A DNA stretch of 64,000 nucleotides, taken from contig DALS01000055.1 of the NCBI GenBank assembly GCA_002499445.1, forward strand, positions 29,922 to 93,921. The letters are read 5' to 3'. Below are positions 45,206 to 53,739 of this stretch, piece by piece. How positions within the stretch are numbered: position 1 is the stretch's first letter; every line of letters begins with the position of its first letter. The stretch is from Methanosarcina sp. UBA293. GTDB taxonomy: Archaea; Halobacteriota; Methanosarcinia; Methanosarcinales; Methanosarcinaceae. The translations under genes were made by a program, and so were the position numbers. The notes beneath the pieces were generated by a model, which worked only from the letters and a program-made list of their open reading frames with translations, made no database searches and was not told the origin of the DNA.

Positions 45206-46132
45206 ATGTCACTTAAGAACAGGCACGTAATCTCTGTTAAAGACTTTTCGAGGGAAGAAATCGACTATATTCTGGATACCGCAGAAAAGCTTGAACCTGT
45301 AGCCAAAGGAGAAAAAAGGCTCAGGCTGTTGGATGGGAAAATTATAGCTCTTCTTTTTTTTGAACCAAGCACAAGGACAAGGCTATCGTTTGAGGCTGCT
45401 GTACATAGGCTCGGAGGACAGGTTCTCCACCTGGGTTCCGTGGAGGCAAGTTCGGTAATGAAAGGAGAAAACCTTGCCGATACTATGCGTGTAATCAGCA
45501 ACTATGCAGATATTATAGTGCTGCGTCATCCTCTCGACGGATCGGCAAGAATGGCTACTGAATTTGCAAGCGTTCCTATAATCAACGGTGGAGACGGCTC
45601 TGTGAATCACCCTACACAAACTTTCCTTGATCTTTTTACTATCCGCAGGGAAAGTCATCTTGAGGGACTGAAGATCGCTATGGCAGGAGATCTGAAATAT
45701 GGAAGAACAGTTCATTCCCTATGCCATGCTTTATCCCTTTATGGAGCTGAAATGACTTTTGTTTCGCCACCTGAACTCAGGATGCCCTCGGAGATTGTTA
45801 GGGATCTTCAGAATAATGGGATCAGTGTAAAAGAGACCGATTCCCTTGAGGAAATTATTGGAGATGTTGAAGTTCTTTACATGACAAGGGTTCAAAAGGA
45901 ACGTTTCCTTGATCCTGCAGAATATGAGAAGGTCAAAAACAAGTTGAAGATTACAGGTGACCTGCTAAGTACTGCGGATCCAAATCTCAAGATTCTTCAT
46001 CCTCTCCCAAGGGTCGACGAAATCTTCCCTGAAGTGGATTCAACGCCTCATGCGTCTTATTTCAAGCAGGCTTTCTATGGAATCCCTATTCGGATGGCAC
46101 TTCTTGCTCTTGCTACGGGAGTGATTGAATGA
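45206..46132 (+). CDS. pyrB: Aspartate carbamoyltransferase catalytic chain
   Basis: This enzyme makes N-carbamoylaspartate from carbamoyl phosphate and aspartate, committing to pyrimidine synthesis. It has 308 residues. The carbamoyl-phosphate loop FEPSTRTR is near residues 51-58, with HPLDGSAR, the HPTQTFLDL loop and the aspartate-binding HPLPRVDEI region downstream. The stop overlaps the pyrI start by four bases (ATGA), so the catalytic and regulatory chains are translationally coupled. Confidence 0.97.
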   Translation: MSLKNRHVISVKDFSREEIDYILDTAEKLEPVAKGEKRLRLLDGKIIALLFFEPSTRTRLSFEAAVHRLGGQVLHLGSVEASSVMKGENLADTMRVISNYADIIVLRHPLDGSARMATEFASVPIINGGDGSVNHPTQTFLDLFTIRRESHLEGLKIAMAGDLKYGRTVHSLCHALSLYGAEMTFVSPPELRMPSEIVRDLQNNGISVKETDSLEEIIGDVEVLYMTRVQKERFLDPAEYEKVKNKLKITGDLLSTADPNLKILHPLPRVDEIFPEVDSTPHASYFKQAFYGIPIRMALLALATGVIE

Positions 46133-46599
46133 GGGTAAAACGGGACTTGAAGATCCAGGCAATTGAATGCGGAACAGTAATCGACCATATAAAAGCAGGG
46201 CAGGCTTTAAATGTTCTACGCATACTTGGGATTTCCAGCGATTTTCGAGCTACTATAAGTTTTGTTATGAATGCGTCTGGGGCCAGAGGCAAAAAGGACG
46301 TTGTGAAAATCGAGGATAAAAATCTTAGCATTGAAGAACTCAACAGGATTACCCTTATCTCTCCGAAAGCTACTATCAATATTATCAGGGATTTTAAAGT
46401 AGTCCAGAAAAATAATGTTGTACTTCCTTCTTATGTTGAAGGCATTGTGCGCTGCACTAACCCAAACTGTATCTCTAACAGCAGCGAACCTATAAAATCC
46501 AAATTTTCCGTGCTCCAGGAAGATGAAGAAAGAGTAGCTCTCCAGTGTCTATACTGTGAACACATAATTTCGGAAAATATAGCCGAAAATTTATTGTGA
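46129..46599 (+). CDS. pyrI: Aspartate carbamoyltransferase regulatory chain
   Basis: This 156-residue allosteric subunit binds nucleotides (CTP/ATP) through its N-terminal domain (IECGTVIDHIKAGQAL) and pairs with PyrB through a C-terminal zinc domain with four cysteines, C-x4-C then CLYC. It starts at ATG 46129 inside the end of pyrB. This catalytic-regulatory pairing implies feedback-controlled ATCase of the E. coli type. Confidence 0.96.
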   Translation: MRVKRDLKIQAIECGTVIDHIKAGQALNVLRILGISSDFRATISFVMNASGARGKKDVVKIEDKNLSIEELNRITLISPKATINIIRDFKVVQKNNVVLPSYVEGIVRCTNPNCISNSSEPIKSKFSVLQEDEERVALQCLYCEHIISENIAENLL

Positions 46600-46788
46600 A
46601 TATATTTTCGGTTGTTTAAAACTAATTTTTATTTATTTTGGCTCATAGGGCTGAAGTGGCCAGATTATATCAGTATAGCTCGAATATGAGAATATAACCC
46701 TGCAGTTTTAACTGCTAGTATAAACTGTTAGCATACCGCTAGTGTATAAATCGCTTGTATAAACTACTAGTCTATTTCCAGGGGTAAT

Positions 46789-47268
46789 ATGTCCATGATA
46801 AAAAGTGGTAAAGATACAGAAGAACCAGATAAAGAAGATCTCAGTTATGAAGAGCGTAATAAACTCCTCTGGAGCCTCAGGAGTGATTTTGCCTGGGCAG
46901 GGAAGAAAATTCCTGAAAGCGTAGAAATCGATGGCAAGGAATATAGATTACGAGATCTGGTCCGGAAACTTGGAGAAGCTGAATCAATCGATCCAGATGA
47001 AGCTGCCGATATTAGAGTTCTTATTCCGAAACTCAGAGCAAGGGCAAAAGCAGACGAAGAACTGTTGGAAACCGAAGAGCTTACAAAAGCAGAAGCTGAA
47101 GCTCTTTACGAGGAAGCAACTGGACTCTTGAGGGCCGCAATGGAGTTAAAGGACAGGCTTGAGGGAAAAGGTGGGGAAAAAAGCGTCGATGAATTTAAAA
47201 GGATGCTCAATACCCAAAAGCTTGCAGACGAAAAACGCTGGCAGGAGCTTATTAAAAGCCTGAAATAA
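46789..47268 (+). CDS. DUF5788-like helical protein, copy 2
   Basis: This 159-residue acidic helical protein is paralogous to copy 1 at 44632-45108; the conserved W-AGKKIPESVEIDGKEYRLR, EALYEEATGLLRA and KRWQELIKSLK motifs line up along the length. It starts at ATG 46789 behind CAGGGGTAAT. The ends of both proteins are Lys-rich and the cores strongly helical, so a small protein-protein adaptor is likely. Function unknown. Confidence 0.7.
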   Translation: MSMIKSGKDTEEPDKEDLSYEERNKLLWSLRSDFAWAGKKIPESVEIDGKEYRLRDLVRKLGEAESIDPDEAADIRVLIPKLRARAKADEELLETEELTKAEAEALYEEATGLLRAAMELKDRLEGKGGEKSVDEFKRMLNTQKLADEKRWQELIKSLK

Positions 47269-47344
47269 TTAGCTTATTGTATCTTTTCCAGACATTTCCA
47301 GTATCCAGAGAATTACAATTTCTTTTCCCTTTCTATCTCTTTTC

Positions 47345-48097
47345 TTATTCATTCTCGTTTTTGAAAACCGCTATAAGTTCTTCAGGTTCTTTGGTATACA
47401 ACCAGATTCTCAGGTTTGAGTTCGTGGTTACTTTAATGGCTTGTTGATAAGGTGCCGTGAGTTCGCTATTGTAAAGCATCACAAGGAACATTGTTAGTAA
47501 TGCAAGCTGTCGCAGAAATTGACTGAGTTCGATATAGTCTGGAAATGACATTTTCAGATCATACAAAGTTGTCATTATCTCTTTTTTAAAGTAAAGTGGT
47601 ATCCAGATAACGTAAAGTAAGCGCATCAGCCAGCAAATAAAAGGATTTCCTGTCCTTCTTACTGAGATTTGTTTAATGTCCTCTTTTTTGATCACGGCTA
47701 ATTTATGCATAGGTTTTTTGATAATGATTTTTCCGGGCATTACTGAAGCAGTATTTGGACGGTTAAGAAATAACATGAGAGGCATAAGGAATATAATAAG
47801 GCCTGAAAAAATGACTAAATTAGAGCCTTCAGGAACACATGTCCAGAAAAACAATGAGACTATTATTGTGAAAAAAGTGATTATTAATACCCATAATACC
47901 CACTTCCCGTCAAAGAGGCTAACCCGCACCTTAAGAATTCTACTTTCGTGCATATCCAGGGGAGATGGTACTAGCTGAATGTTCCTATTTTCTAATTTAA
48001 AGTTAGGGTAATTGTCTTCCTTCCTTAGAGAATTTTTCACAGGGCACCAGCCCATCAGCTTTTTGATCTGCTCAAAAATAAAAATTTTAGCTGGCAT
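47345..48097 (-). CDS. DUF1673-like membrane paralogue 8 (most diverged)
   Basis: This 250-residue protein has the family N-terminus FEQIKKLMGWCPVKNSL. Four or five hydrophobic segments (for example WVLWVLIITFFTIIVSLFFW and LLTMFLVMLYN) and a charged cytosolic loop IIKKPMHKLAVIKKEDIK follow. It lacks the YFQLIYW ending of its neighbours. ATG 48097 directly follows the TAA of the preceding paralogue, so it is the last gene of a coupled run. Function unknown. Confidence 0.75.
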   Translation of the reverse strand: MPAKIFIFEQIKKLMGWCPVKNSLRKEDNYPNFKLENRNIQLVPSPLDMHESRILKVRVSLFDGKWVLWVLIITFFTIIVSLFFWTCVPEGSNLVIFSGLIIFLMPLMLFLNRPNTASVMPGKIIIKKPMHKLAVIKKEDIKQISVRRTGNPFICWLMRLLYVIWIPLYFKKEIMTTLYDLKMSFPDYIELSQFLRQLALLTMFLVMLYNSELTAPYQQAIKVTTNSNLRIWLYTKEPEELIAVFKNENE

Positions 48098-48706
48098 TTA
48101 ATCATTCTCCCGAATGATGTATGAGTTTTTCCACTTTCCATAGTTTTTGTCGAAATAAATCGTTTTGTGGTTCTTTTTCTGCCAATATATTAGCTGGAAA
48201 TAATTAAGCCACATCCCGATCACTATTCCACCCATAAATGAAAAGGTTACTTGCAAAGAAAAATTCTTTAACACATCTCCGGAAAAAATCCAATAAAAAA
48301 GTATTGCGTAGAAAATTAGGGTCATTATTCGAATCACTTTTTCCATGCCGGAATAATCGAGAACGAGTTCTTGTGCGAGAGTATCGTACCTATGCATCTG
48401 TTTTTTCCAATCAAAAACGAAAAAAATTACGAAAACGAAAAATCCGGCGAGTAAATAGGCTAGGTTTAGACCTAAGTGATTAATTGCCAGAATATATACG
48501 AGTGTAAATAAAGTGTTAATCAGGAGAGTATGTGTACTCGTTTTCCGAATCCATCCGAGATTCTTCTGATCTCCATCATCTCCTTTAGCTCTATCCGGGA
48601 TATCAGATTCAAAAATTCCAAAGTTAGTTTGCTGTCTGGCTTCATGTGCTTTTGCATTCGGGCACCATCCCATCAGTCTTTTTATATTTTCGACTTTAAG
48701 GCTCAC
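48098..48706 (-). CDS. DUF1673-like membrane paralogue 7
   Basis: This 202-residue protein has the N-terminal motif NIKRLMGWCPNAKAHE, a hydrophilic linker, then about four transmembrane helices and the family ending NYFQLIYWQKKNHKTIYF. The start is GTG 48706, overlapping the previous stop as GTGA. The frame is open a further 39 codons upstream, but that stretch duplicates the coding DNA of the upstream gene in another frame. Translationally coupled on both sides. Confidence 0.78.
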   Translation of the reverse strand: MSLKVENIKRLMGWCPNAKAHEARQQTNFGIFESDIPDRAKGDDGDQKNLGWIRKTSTHTLLINTLFTLVYILAINHLGLNLAYLLAGFFVFVIFFVFDWKKQMHRYDTLAQELVLDYSGMEKVIRIMTLIFYAILFYWIFSGDVLKNFSLQVTFSFMGGIVIGMWLNYFQLIYWQKKNHKTIYFDKNYGKWKNSYIIREND

Positions 48707-49320
48707 AGTTCTCCCTCTTTTTCCCCTATAGTATACGTCTTTTGAAAGCCATTTTCGTTTTTGATATAAATTCTCATGTGATTTTTCTTCTCCCAGTAAA
48801 ATAGCTGAAGACAGGCTCCCCACATAGTAAGAATCCAGGTTGCTGCAATAAAAGAGTACATTGATTGAGAGTTAATAGAAGAAGGGGTATAAGATAGGAA
48901 AACTATAAACGGGAAACTCAAAAACAAAATTAGGGATAAGAAAACAAAGAAGAGTGCTATTTTAGAGACATAACGAATAGTGGGTTTTTTTGCTGCGGCA
49001 TCGTACTCACGTATCTGCTTTTTCCAGAAAAGTAAATTTATCAGCAAAGAAAACAAAATGCCTAAGAAGAAGAACTCTGAATTTATACCTTTTAGGAACA
49101 GCATAATTATGTAAATAGGAGTCAAGAAAAGGGTTGGGAGGAGTAGTCGGGCATCAAGCTTGGAAAAACGGCTCAGAGCTATTGGGCTCCTGGCTTTTCC
49201 TCCTCCAGATCGATCGTATGCTTCAAAATTAACAGATCTAGTTCTGGATCCAATTTCAAATGCTTTTGCATTCGGGCACCACCCCATCAGTCTTTTTATG
49301 CTTTCGGCTTTAAGGCTCAT
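48703..49320 (-). CDS. DUF1673-like membrane paralogue 6
   Basis: This 205-residue protein opens SIKRLMGWCPNAKAFE, followed by a variable linker ending in LLLPTLFLTPIYI, the first membrane helix. WKKQIREYD forms a charged loop after helix two, and LQLFYWEKKNHMRIYIK closes the last helix. ATG 49320 overlaps the preceding stop (ATGA). Closest in the array to paralogues 2 and 5, with which it shares the C-terminal GEKEG.L. Function unknown. Confidence 0.8.
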   Translation of the reverse strand: MSLKAESIKRLMGWCPNAKAFEIGSRTRSVNFEAYDRSGGGKARSPIALSRFSKLDARLLLPTLFLTPIYIIMLFLKGINSEFFFLGILFSLLINLLFWKKQIREYDAAAKKPTIRYVSKIALFFVFLSLILFLSFPFIVFLSYTPSSINSQSMYSFIAATWILTMWGACLQLFYWEKKNHMRIYIKNENGFQKTYTIGEKEGEL

Positions 49321-49934
49321 AGTTTTCCCTCCTTTTCTCCGAGAGCATACATCTTTTGGGACCTCTTTTCACTTTGTATATAAATTTTCATGTGATTTTT
49401 CCTCTCCCAGTAAATTAGCTGGAAATAGGAGCCCCACATCAGGACCCAGGCTCCTGCAGTGAAAGAAACTATTGAATGGATGTTGAGAAAATGGGACATA
49501 TAAGACAAGAGAATCGAAAGCAAAAATCCAAACAGAAATATGGATAAGAAAACCCAGAAAAATCCTTTTTTCAAAGAAGAACCGATAATGGGTTTTTTTG
49601 CCAGGTTATCGTAATGATGCATCTGCTTTTTCCAGCTGAGCAAACAAATCAGCAGAGAAAGTGAAAAACCTAAAAAGAAAGCCTCTTCATTTATACCTTT
49701 TTGAAATAGCAAATTTATGTAAATAGGAGTTAAGAAAAGTGTTGGTAGGAGAATTCGGATATCAAACCTGGAAAAAAACCCGGAAAAACGACTTGAAGTC
49801 CCTGGATTCCTGGCCTTTTCTCCTCCTGATATATCGTTTGCTTCAAAATTAACAGAGCTAATCCGGGATCCGGTTTCAAGCGTTTTTACATTTGGGCACC
49901 ATCCCATGAGTCTCTTGATGTGTTCCAGAGTCAT
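49317..49934 (-). CDS. DUF1673-like membrane paralogue 5
   Basis: This 205-residue protein opens HIKRLMGWCPNVKTLE. It has about four membrane helices, the loop WKKQMHHYD, and the ending YFQLIYWERKNHMKIYI followed by GEKEGKL. The frame opens at 49955 inside the previous gene, but GGAGAG just before 49934 and the family motif point to that ATG. It overlaps paralogue 6 by four bases. Confidence 0.8.
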   Translation of the reverse strand: MTLEHIKRLMGWCPNVKTLETGSRISSVNFEANDISGGEKARNPGTSSRFSGFFSRFDIRILLPTLFLTPIYINLLFQKGINEEAFFLGFSLSLLICLLSWKKQMHHYDNLAKKPIIGSSLKKGFFWVFLSIFLFGFLLSILLSYMSHFLNIHSIVSFTAGAWVLMWGSYFQLIYWERKNHMKIYIQSEKRSQKMYALGEKEGKL

Positions 49935-49947
49935 AGCATCTCTCCAT

Positions 49948-50655
49948 TCATGCATTTACAATGTAGATTCCTGGCATTTTGCGCCCGTACACAATTATTA
50001 TTTTCCCATTCCTCTTTTCCCAGTATATATCTGTAAGGTAATAAAGAAAAGCCGTCAAACAAAAGCCAGATAAAAATCCTATAGTGTGTCTCCAACCAAG
50101 CGATGAGCCAAAGACAAGAAGCAGTACTAGGCCGGTTGAATCAAAGTTAAAATAATAAAACAAAGCTATCAAACAAAAGGCAGAAATAAAAAATAAAACG
50201 AGTCCCCAATTAGACTGTGAAAAAAAGAGATACAGTAATACCAAGGAAAGTATTAGATTTATAACTCTCCATTTTGGAGATCTAATATTCTTCTTTATTT
50301 TCTTGCCTGTGTTTTTTATATTATTCAGGTAATGCCAGTTCCAGATGCAAATGTATAGGTTAAAAATGGTTCCGATAATTAACCCAAATATGAAACCTTT
50401 ATCCATGGGATGAACTTCCAGAAATCCAATTCCCAGTATAGAAAAAAGAGTCAACGCTGAGGATATTATTAGTGCTCTATTATGGCGTTTGTTCCACCAA
50501 TCAGTGGGTAAAACCGGAGGATTTCCAGCATCTCTTCCTTTAGCCTGGTCATTCGCTTCAAAATATTCAGAATGGATAGAACGCTGAGTTTCAAGCATTT
50601 TTGCATTCGGACACCAGCCCATCAGTTTCCTTATATTCTTAATTAATACATTCAT
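49948..50655 (-). CDS. DUF1673-like membrane paralogue 4
   Basis: This 235-residue protein opens NIRKLMGWCPNAKMLE. The membrane part is expanded to perhaps six or seven segments, and the C-terminal helix DIYWEKRNGKIIIVYG replaces the QLIYW ending. GGGGGAAAG precedes ATG 50655. A gap of about 160 bp to the next upstream paralogue could hold an internal promoter. Its stop overlaps the extended frame of paralogue 5. Confidence 0.78.
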   Translation of the reverse strand: MNVLIKNIRKLMGWCPNAKMLETQRSIHSEYFEANDQAKGRDAGNPPVLPTDWWNKRHNRALIISSALTLFSILGIGFLEVHPMDKGFIFGLIIGTIFNLYICIWNWHYLNNIKNTGKKIKKNIRSPKWRVINLILSLVLLYLFFSQSNWGLVLFFISAFCLIALFYYFNFDSTGLVLLLVFGSSLGWRHTIGFLSGFCLTAFLYYLTDIYWEKRNGKIIIVYGRKMPGIYIVNA

Positions 50656-50814
50656 ACTATCTTTCCCCCTGCTCAGCTTATTCCCACTGGAGTTGTGAAC
50701 AAACACTCTGCCTAAAATACTCCTACTACTTTATCCCATTATTTCATATGCTTTTTCCGAAAACGAAATTATTTATTAGAGACAAAACACTATGTAGTCA
50801 ACTTGCAATCCCGT

Positions 50815-51114
50815 TTAATATTTTATATAAAGAATAAAGCCAATGGCAAATAGAATGATTCCAATATAGAATATGATCCATCCTGCTTCTCCATTTGGTA
50901 AAAATCTATTCGACAATACTGTAAGTAAAGCACCCATACTGACAAGTAACAATCCTATTCTTTTCATACGACTAAGATTGTTTCCGGCTTTTTCTCCTCC
51001 AGATTTATCATGTATCTCAAAATTTGCAGGAGTAATTTGAGATCCGATTTCAAGTGCTTTTGCATTCGGGCACCATCCCATCAGCTTTTTTATGTACTTT
51101 GCTTCTCGGTTCAC
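50815..51114 (-). CDS. DUF1673-like paralogue 3, short form
   Basis: Only 99 residues. The N-terminal YIKKLMGWCPNAKALE and linker are fully conserved, but after GGEKAGNN the sequence changes to two short helices (IGLLLVSMGALLTVL and WIIFYIGIILFAIGFILY), with no QLIYW ending. The start is GTG 51114, overlapping the previous stop (GTGA). It could be a truncated member or a deliberate fusion of the family motif to a different membrane anchor; it has no frameshift or internal stop. Confidence 0.72.
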   Translation of the reverse strand: MNREAKYIKKLMGWCPNAKALEIGSQITPANFEIHDKSGGEKAGNNLSRMKRIGLLLVSMGALLTVLSNRFLPNGEAGWIIFYIGIILFAIGFILYIKY

Positions 51115-51731
51115 AGTTTTCCCTCCTTTTCTCCGAGAGCATACAGCTTTTGCTGTCCCTTCTCTCTTTTCATATACATTTTCATATGGTTTTTCCTCTC
51201 CCAGTAAATTAGCTGGAAATAGAAGCCCCACATCAGAACCAGGGTCCCTGTAGTGAAGGAATACAGTGCCTGGTCGTTAAGAAGATAGGCTGCATGAGAC
51301 GAGATATAGGGCAAGAAAGTCATGATCAAACTAAAACCCAGAAATAGGAATAAGAAAACCCAGAAGATTGTTTTTCTAAAAGAAGGAGAGACAATAGGAT
51401 TTCTTTTCACGGCGTCGTATTGATGCATCTGCTTTTTCCAGCCGGGCAAATAGAGCGGTAAAGAAAGTGCAAGGCCAAGAAGGAAAGCCTCTGTATTTAT
51501 ACCTTTTTGAAATAGGTTTATATAAACAGGAGTAAAGAACATTGGTAGCAAGAGTAGTAGGGTATCAAGCCTGGAATGCTGGCCAGGAACATTCGGATTT
51601 TTTGCTTTTTCTCCTTCAGATTGATTGTTTGCTTCAAAATTAGCAGAGCTAGTTCTGGATCCAATTTCAAGCGTTTTTACATTCGGGCACCATCCCATCA
51701 GTTTTTTGATGTATTCTTCTGACCCGTTCAT
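51111..51731 (-). CDS. DUF1673-like membrane paralogue 2
   Basis: This 206-residue protein opens EYIKKLMGWCPNVKTLE. The acidic/glutamine linker, four transmembrane helices, the WKKQMHQYD loop and the ending YFQLIYWERKNHMKMYMK with GEKEGKL are all present. ATG 51731 has AGAGGGAA upstream. Closest relatives are paralogues 5 and 6 in this array, so the array grew by local duplication. Confidence 0.8.
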   Translation of the reverse strand: MNGSEEYIKKLMGWCPNVKTLEIGSRTSSANFEANNQSEGEKAKNPNVPGQHSRLDTLLLLLPMFFTPVYINLFQKGINTEAFLLGLALSLPLYLPGWKKQMHQYDAVKRNPIVSPSFRKTIFWVFLFLFLGFSLIMTFLPYISSHAAYLLNDQALYSFTTGTLVLMWGFYFQLIYWERKNHMKMYMKREKGQQKLYALGEKEGKL

Positions 51732-51810
51732 TCCAGTTCCCTCTTTCCTTCAGGGCATGCGTTCCGGGAATATATTGTCCTGAACCCGCCTTCACTTTTC
51801 GTACAAATTC

Positions 51811-52422
51811 TCATGTGGTTCCCCCTGCTTCAGCATCTACCGCGTAAAAAGATGCTTTCTCTATAATCAATGTCTTCTTATTTTTCTGCTCCCAGTAAAC
51901 CACTTCAAAGTACTGGGTCCAGACAATTAAAATGAAACCTGAGAGAAATGCATATATCTCTCTAATGGAGCTGCCAGTCTTTACAGCGAAATAACTGATG
52001 ATGAAGCTACCAATGAATATGAGTCCAATTATAATCAGATAGTTAACTAACATCTGTTTCCTGGTTACCTGCAACCTTCCGAATCCTCCGGCAGCAGCTT
52101 TGTTGAGTCTGCGCCATTCGGTTACTATTGTAAATAGGCTGAACACCAAACCTGAGATTATACCTATCATAAATAGGTCCAATCTGCTTTTCCCCTCTGA
52201 AATAAAAAAGCCAATAGCCAGCAGCGTGAGAATTAGTGAGTTCAATAGAATCCTGTTGCGGTATTTGTTCCACCATCCCGGAGTGGTGCGGGTTGGTTCT
52301 CCAGCACTACCGGACACACTTACCATCAGTTCATCGAATTGCACTGCTTTTCTGGCTTCCATAACACCCGCATTAGGGCACCATCCCATCAGTTTCCTTA
52401 TACTCTTTATGACTACATTCAT
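51811..52422 (-). CDS. DUF1673-like membrane paralogue 1
   Basis: This 203-residue protein opens SIRKLMGWCPNAGVMEARK. A linker (through TPGWWNKYRNRILL), about four membrane helices and the ending TQYFEVVYWEQKNKKTLII follow. GGGGGAAAGGG precedes ATG 52422 (an ATG at 52440 in frame lies before that site). It is the first membrane gene after the regulator, 37 bp downstream of its stop codon, so the regulator and array are likely one transcript. Confidence 0.8.
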   Translation of the reverse strand: MNVVIKSIRKLMGWCPNAGVMEARKAVQFDELMVSVSGSAGEPTRTTPGWWNKYRNRILLNSLILTLLAIGFFISEGKSRLDLFMIGIISGLVFSLFTIVTEWRRLNKAAAGGFGRLQVTRKQMLVNYLIIIGLIFIGSFIISYFAVKTGSSIREIYAFLSGFILIVWTQYFEVVYWEQKNKKTLIIEKASFYAVDAEAGGTT

Positions 52423-52459
52423 TGTTACCCTTTCCCCCATTTTACCGGCTTTAGTCAGG

Positions 52460-52909
52460 CTATTCTATCGATTCTTTTAATTTCTCAAATAATTCATCAG
52501 CTATTTTTGTGGGATCATTTGTACTCTGGAGTTTGAGCTGCATTTCATCTGCAAAGTCCCAGAGGAGTTCGATACATTCTCTGTATCGATCACAAGAGCC
52601 GCATTCTCCTTCGTGTTCGTACCAGACCTGTATCCCATGCTTTGCCGAGACAAAGATTATCGCGTTGGCTTTAAAAGGGATCGATATGCCGAAGAGAATT
52701 CCTTTCTTTGAGTCCAGTTTTTCGACTTCTATCCTGTTTGCCCTGGCCATTTCAAGCAGGGTCTCTTCAATGCGTTTATCCATACTAAGTAGAGCTTGCG
52801 AGACTGCCTGTCTGGAAACTCCGAAATGTTTTGCAATATTGATATTCGGAAGCCCATTTCGACGCAAGACCCAGAATTCAAACTGTTTTTCACCTGTTGG
52901 AAGGAACAT
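52460..52909 (-). CDS. HTH transcription regulator heading the DUF1673-like array
   Basis: This 149-residue protein has an N-terminal helix-turn-helix at about residues 20-47 (INIAKHFGVSRQAVSQALLSM). A beta-rich middle (ILFGISIPFKANAIIFVS) and a cysteine cluster C103-x2-C106-x5-C112 (ECGSCDRYREC) follow, the latter a plausible metal or redox sensor site. A helical tail ends it. It has the first position of the operon; an inverted repeat surrounding a TATA box lies immediately upstream, suggesting autoregulation. The start is ATG 52909, close to the predicted transcription start, so the message may be leaderless. Confidence 0.82.
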   Translation of the reverse strand: MFLPTGEKQFEFWVLRRNGLPNINIAKHFGVSRQAVSQALLSMDKRIEETLLEMARANRIEVEKLDSKKGILFGISIPFKANAIIFVSAKHGIQVWYEHEGECGSCDRYRECIELLWDFADEMQLKLQSTNDPTKIADELFEKLKESIE

Positions 52910-52910
52910 A

Positions 52911-52957
52911 AGTAAACATCTATATGTTGACTATATATAGTTTACTGTTACTAAACT
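52911..52957 (-). promoter_or_regulatory. Inverted-repeat operator around the array TATA box
   Basis: AGTAAAC at 52911-52917 and its exact inverse GTTTACT at 52940-52946 flank CTATATATAG (52931-52940), a good TATA box on the minus strand. A third half-site TAAAC lies at 52952-52956. A TATA this close gives a start of transcription next to ATG 52909. A repressor bound at these half-sites would block TBP or polymerase. Confidence 0.6.
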
Positions 52958-53170
52958 TTTTCAAATTTTTTACCTAAAAATTTCTTCTCTCTGGAAGAAT
53001 CGTTAAGTCTTCTCAAGACCAGTTTGATGATTTGGCCATAAAAAATATAAGGGAGATGATTAAAACTTATCTTACCAGAGAATATTTTTAATAACTTGAA
53101 CTTTAAATTAAATTATATTAAATTAAATAATTATGTAACTATAAAATTGTAGTCACAACGAGGCTCTTTT

Positions 53171-53581
53171 ATGCAGAAAGAGGGTGATTTTGAAACACAT
53201 CCTGAAGTTCTATATCTTTCTGAAGACTCAAATACCAAAAATAAAGAAGAAAAAGCAAAGAAGGAAAACGAAGAATTTGGAGTTGAAGCTAAAGCAGCTG
53301 TTGATTCTAGAATCTATGAACGTCCTTTTTTTTTTCTCGGTATACCTTTTATCTTTGTTTTTGGAGGCATCGGAAGTAAATACGAGAGTGTATTTTCCAT
53401 TGAGCATGAAGGAAAAGAAGTAGTTGTGCTCTATCACGGCCTCTGCCTCGTTTCAGCTAAGGATAGACTTCTTGTTCGTGGAAAGTGGTATCTGGGAAAA
53501 AAGCTCGGAATACAGGGAAATGTTGTTGTTGCCGACAGGGTTGAAAACCTGAGTTCTGGAATCGTGTTTGAAAATACATGA
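53171..53581 (+). CDS. Hypothetical protein, 136 residues
   Basis: The acidic, lysine-rich N-terminal half (KNKEEKAKKENEEFG) is probably disordered. The second half is beta-rich with a hydrophobic stretch (FFFLGIPFIFVFGGIGS) that may be buried or a membrane segment, then FSIEHEGKEVVVLYHGLCLVSAKDRLLVRGKWYL. I recognise no family. ATG 53171, preceded by AGGCTCTTTT, has no clear ribosome binding site. It is divergent from the DUF1673 regulator across about 260 bp. Confidence 0.65.
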   Translation: MQKEGDFETHPEVLYLSEDSNTKNKEEKAKKENEEFGVEAKAAVDSRIYERPFFFLGIPFIFVFGGIGSKYESVFSIEHEGKEVVVLYHGLCLVSAKDRLLVRGKWYLGKKLGIQGNVVVADRVENLSSGIVFENT

Positions 53582-53739
53582 TTTTGAGTTTCTGGTTTAT
53601 TTTTTTCTAAATTCCTTTAAAAACTCGATTCATTCTCAATTCAGAATCTTTCGATTTGTAATTTGTCAAATAAAGGTTTATTAAAGAAAACAATATTATC
53701 ACAATGCAACCAAATTCTAAATGTTGTTGATCAATATTT

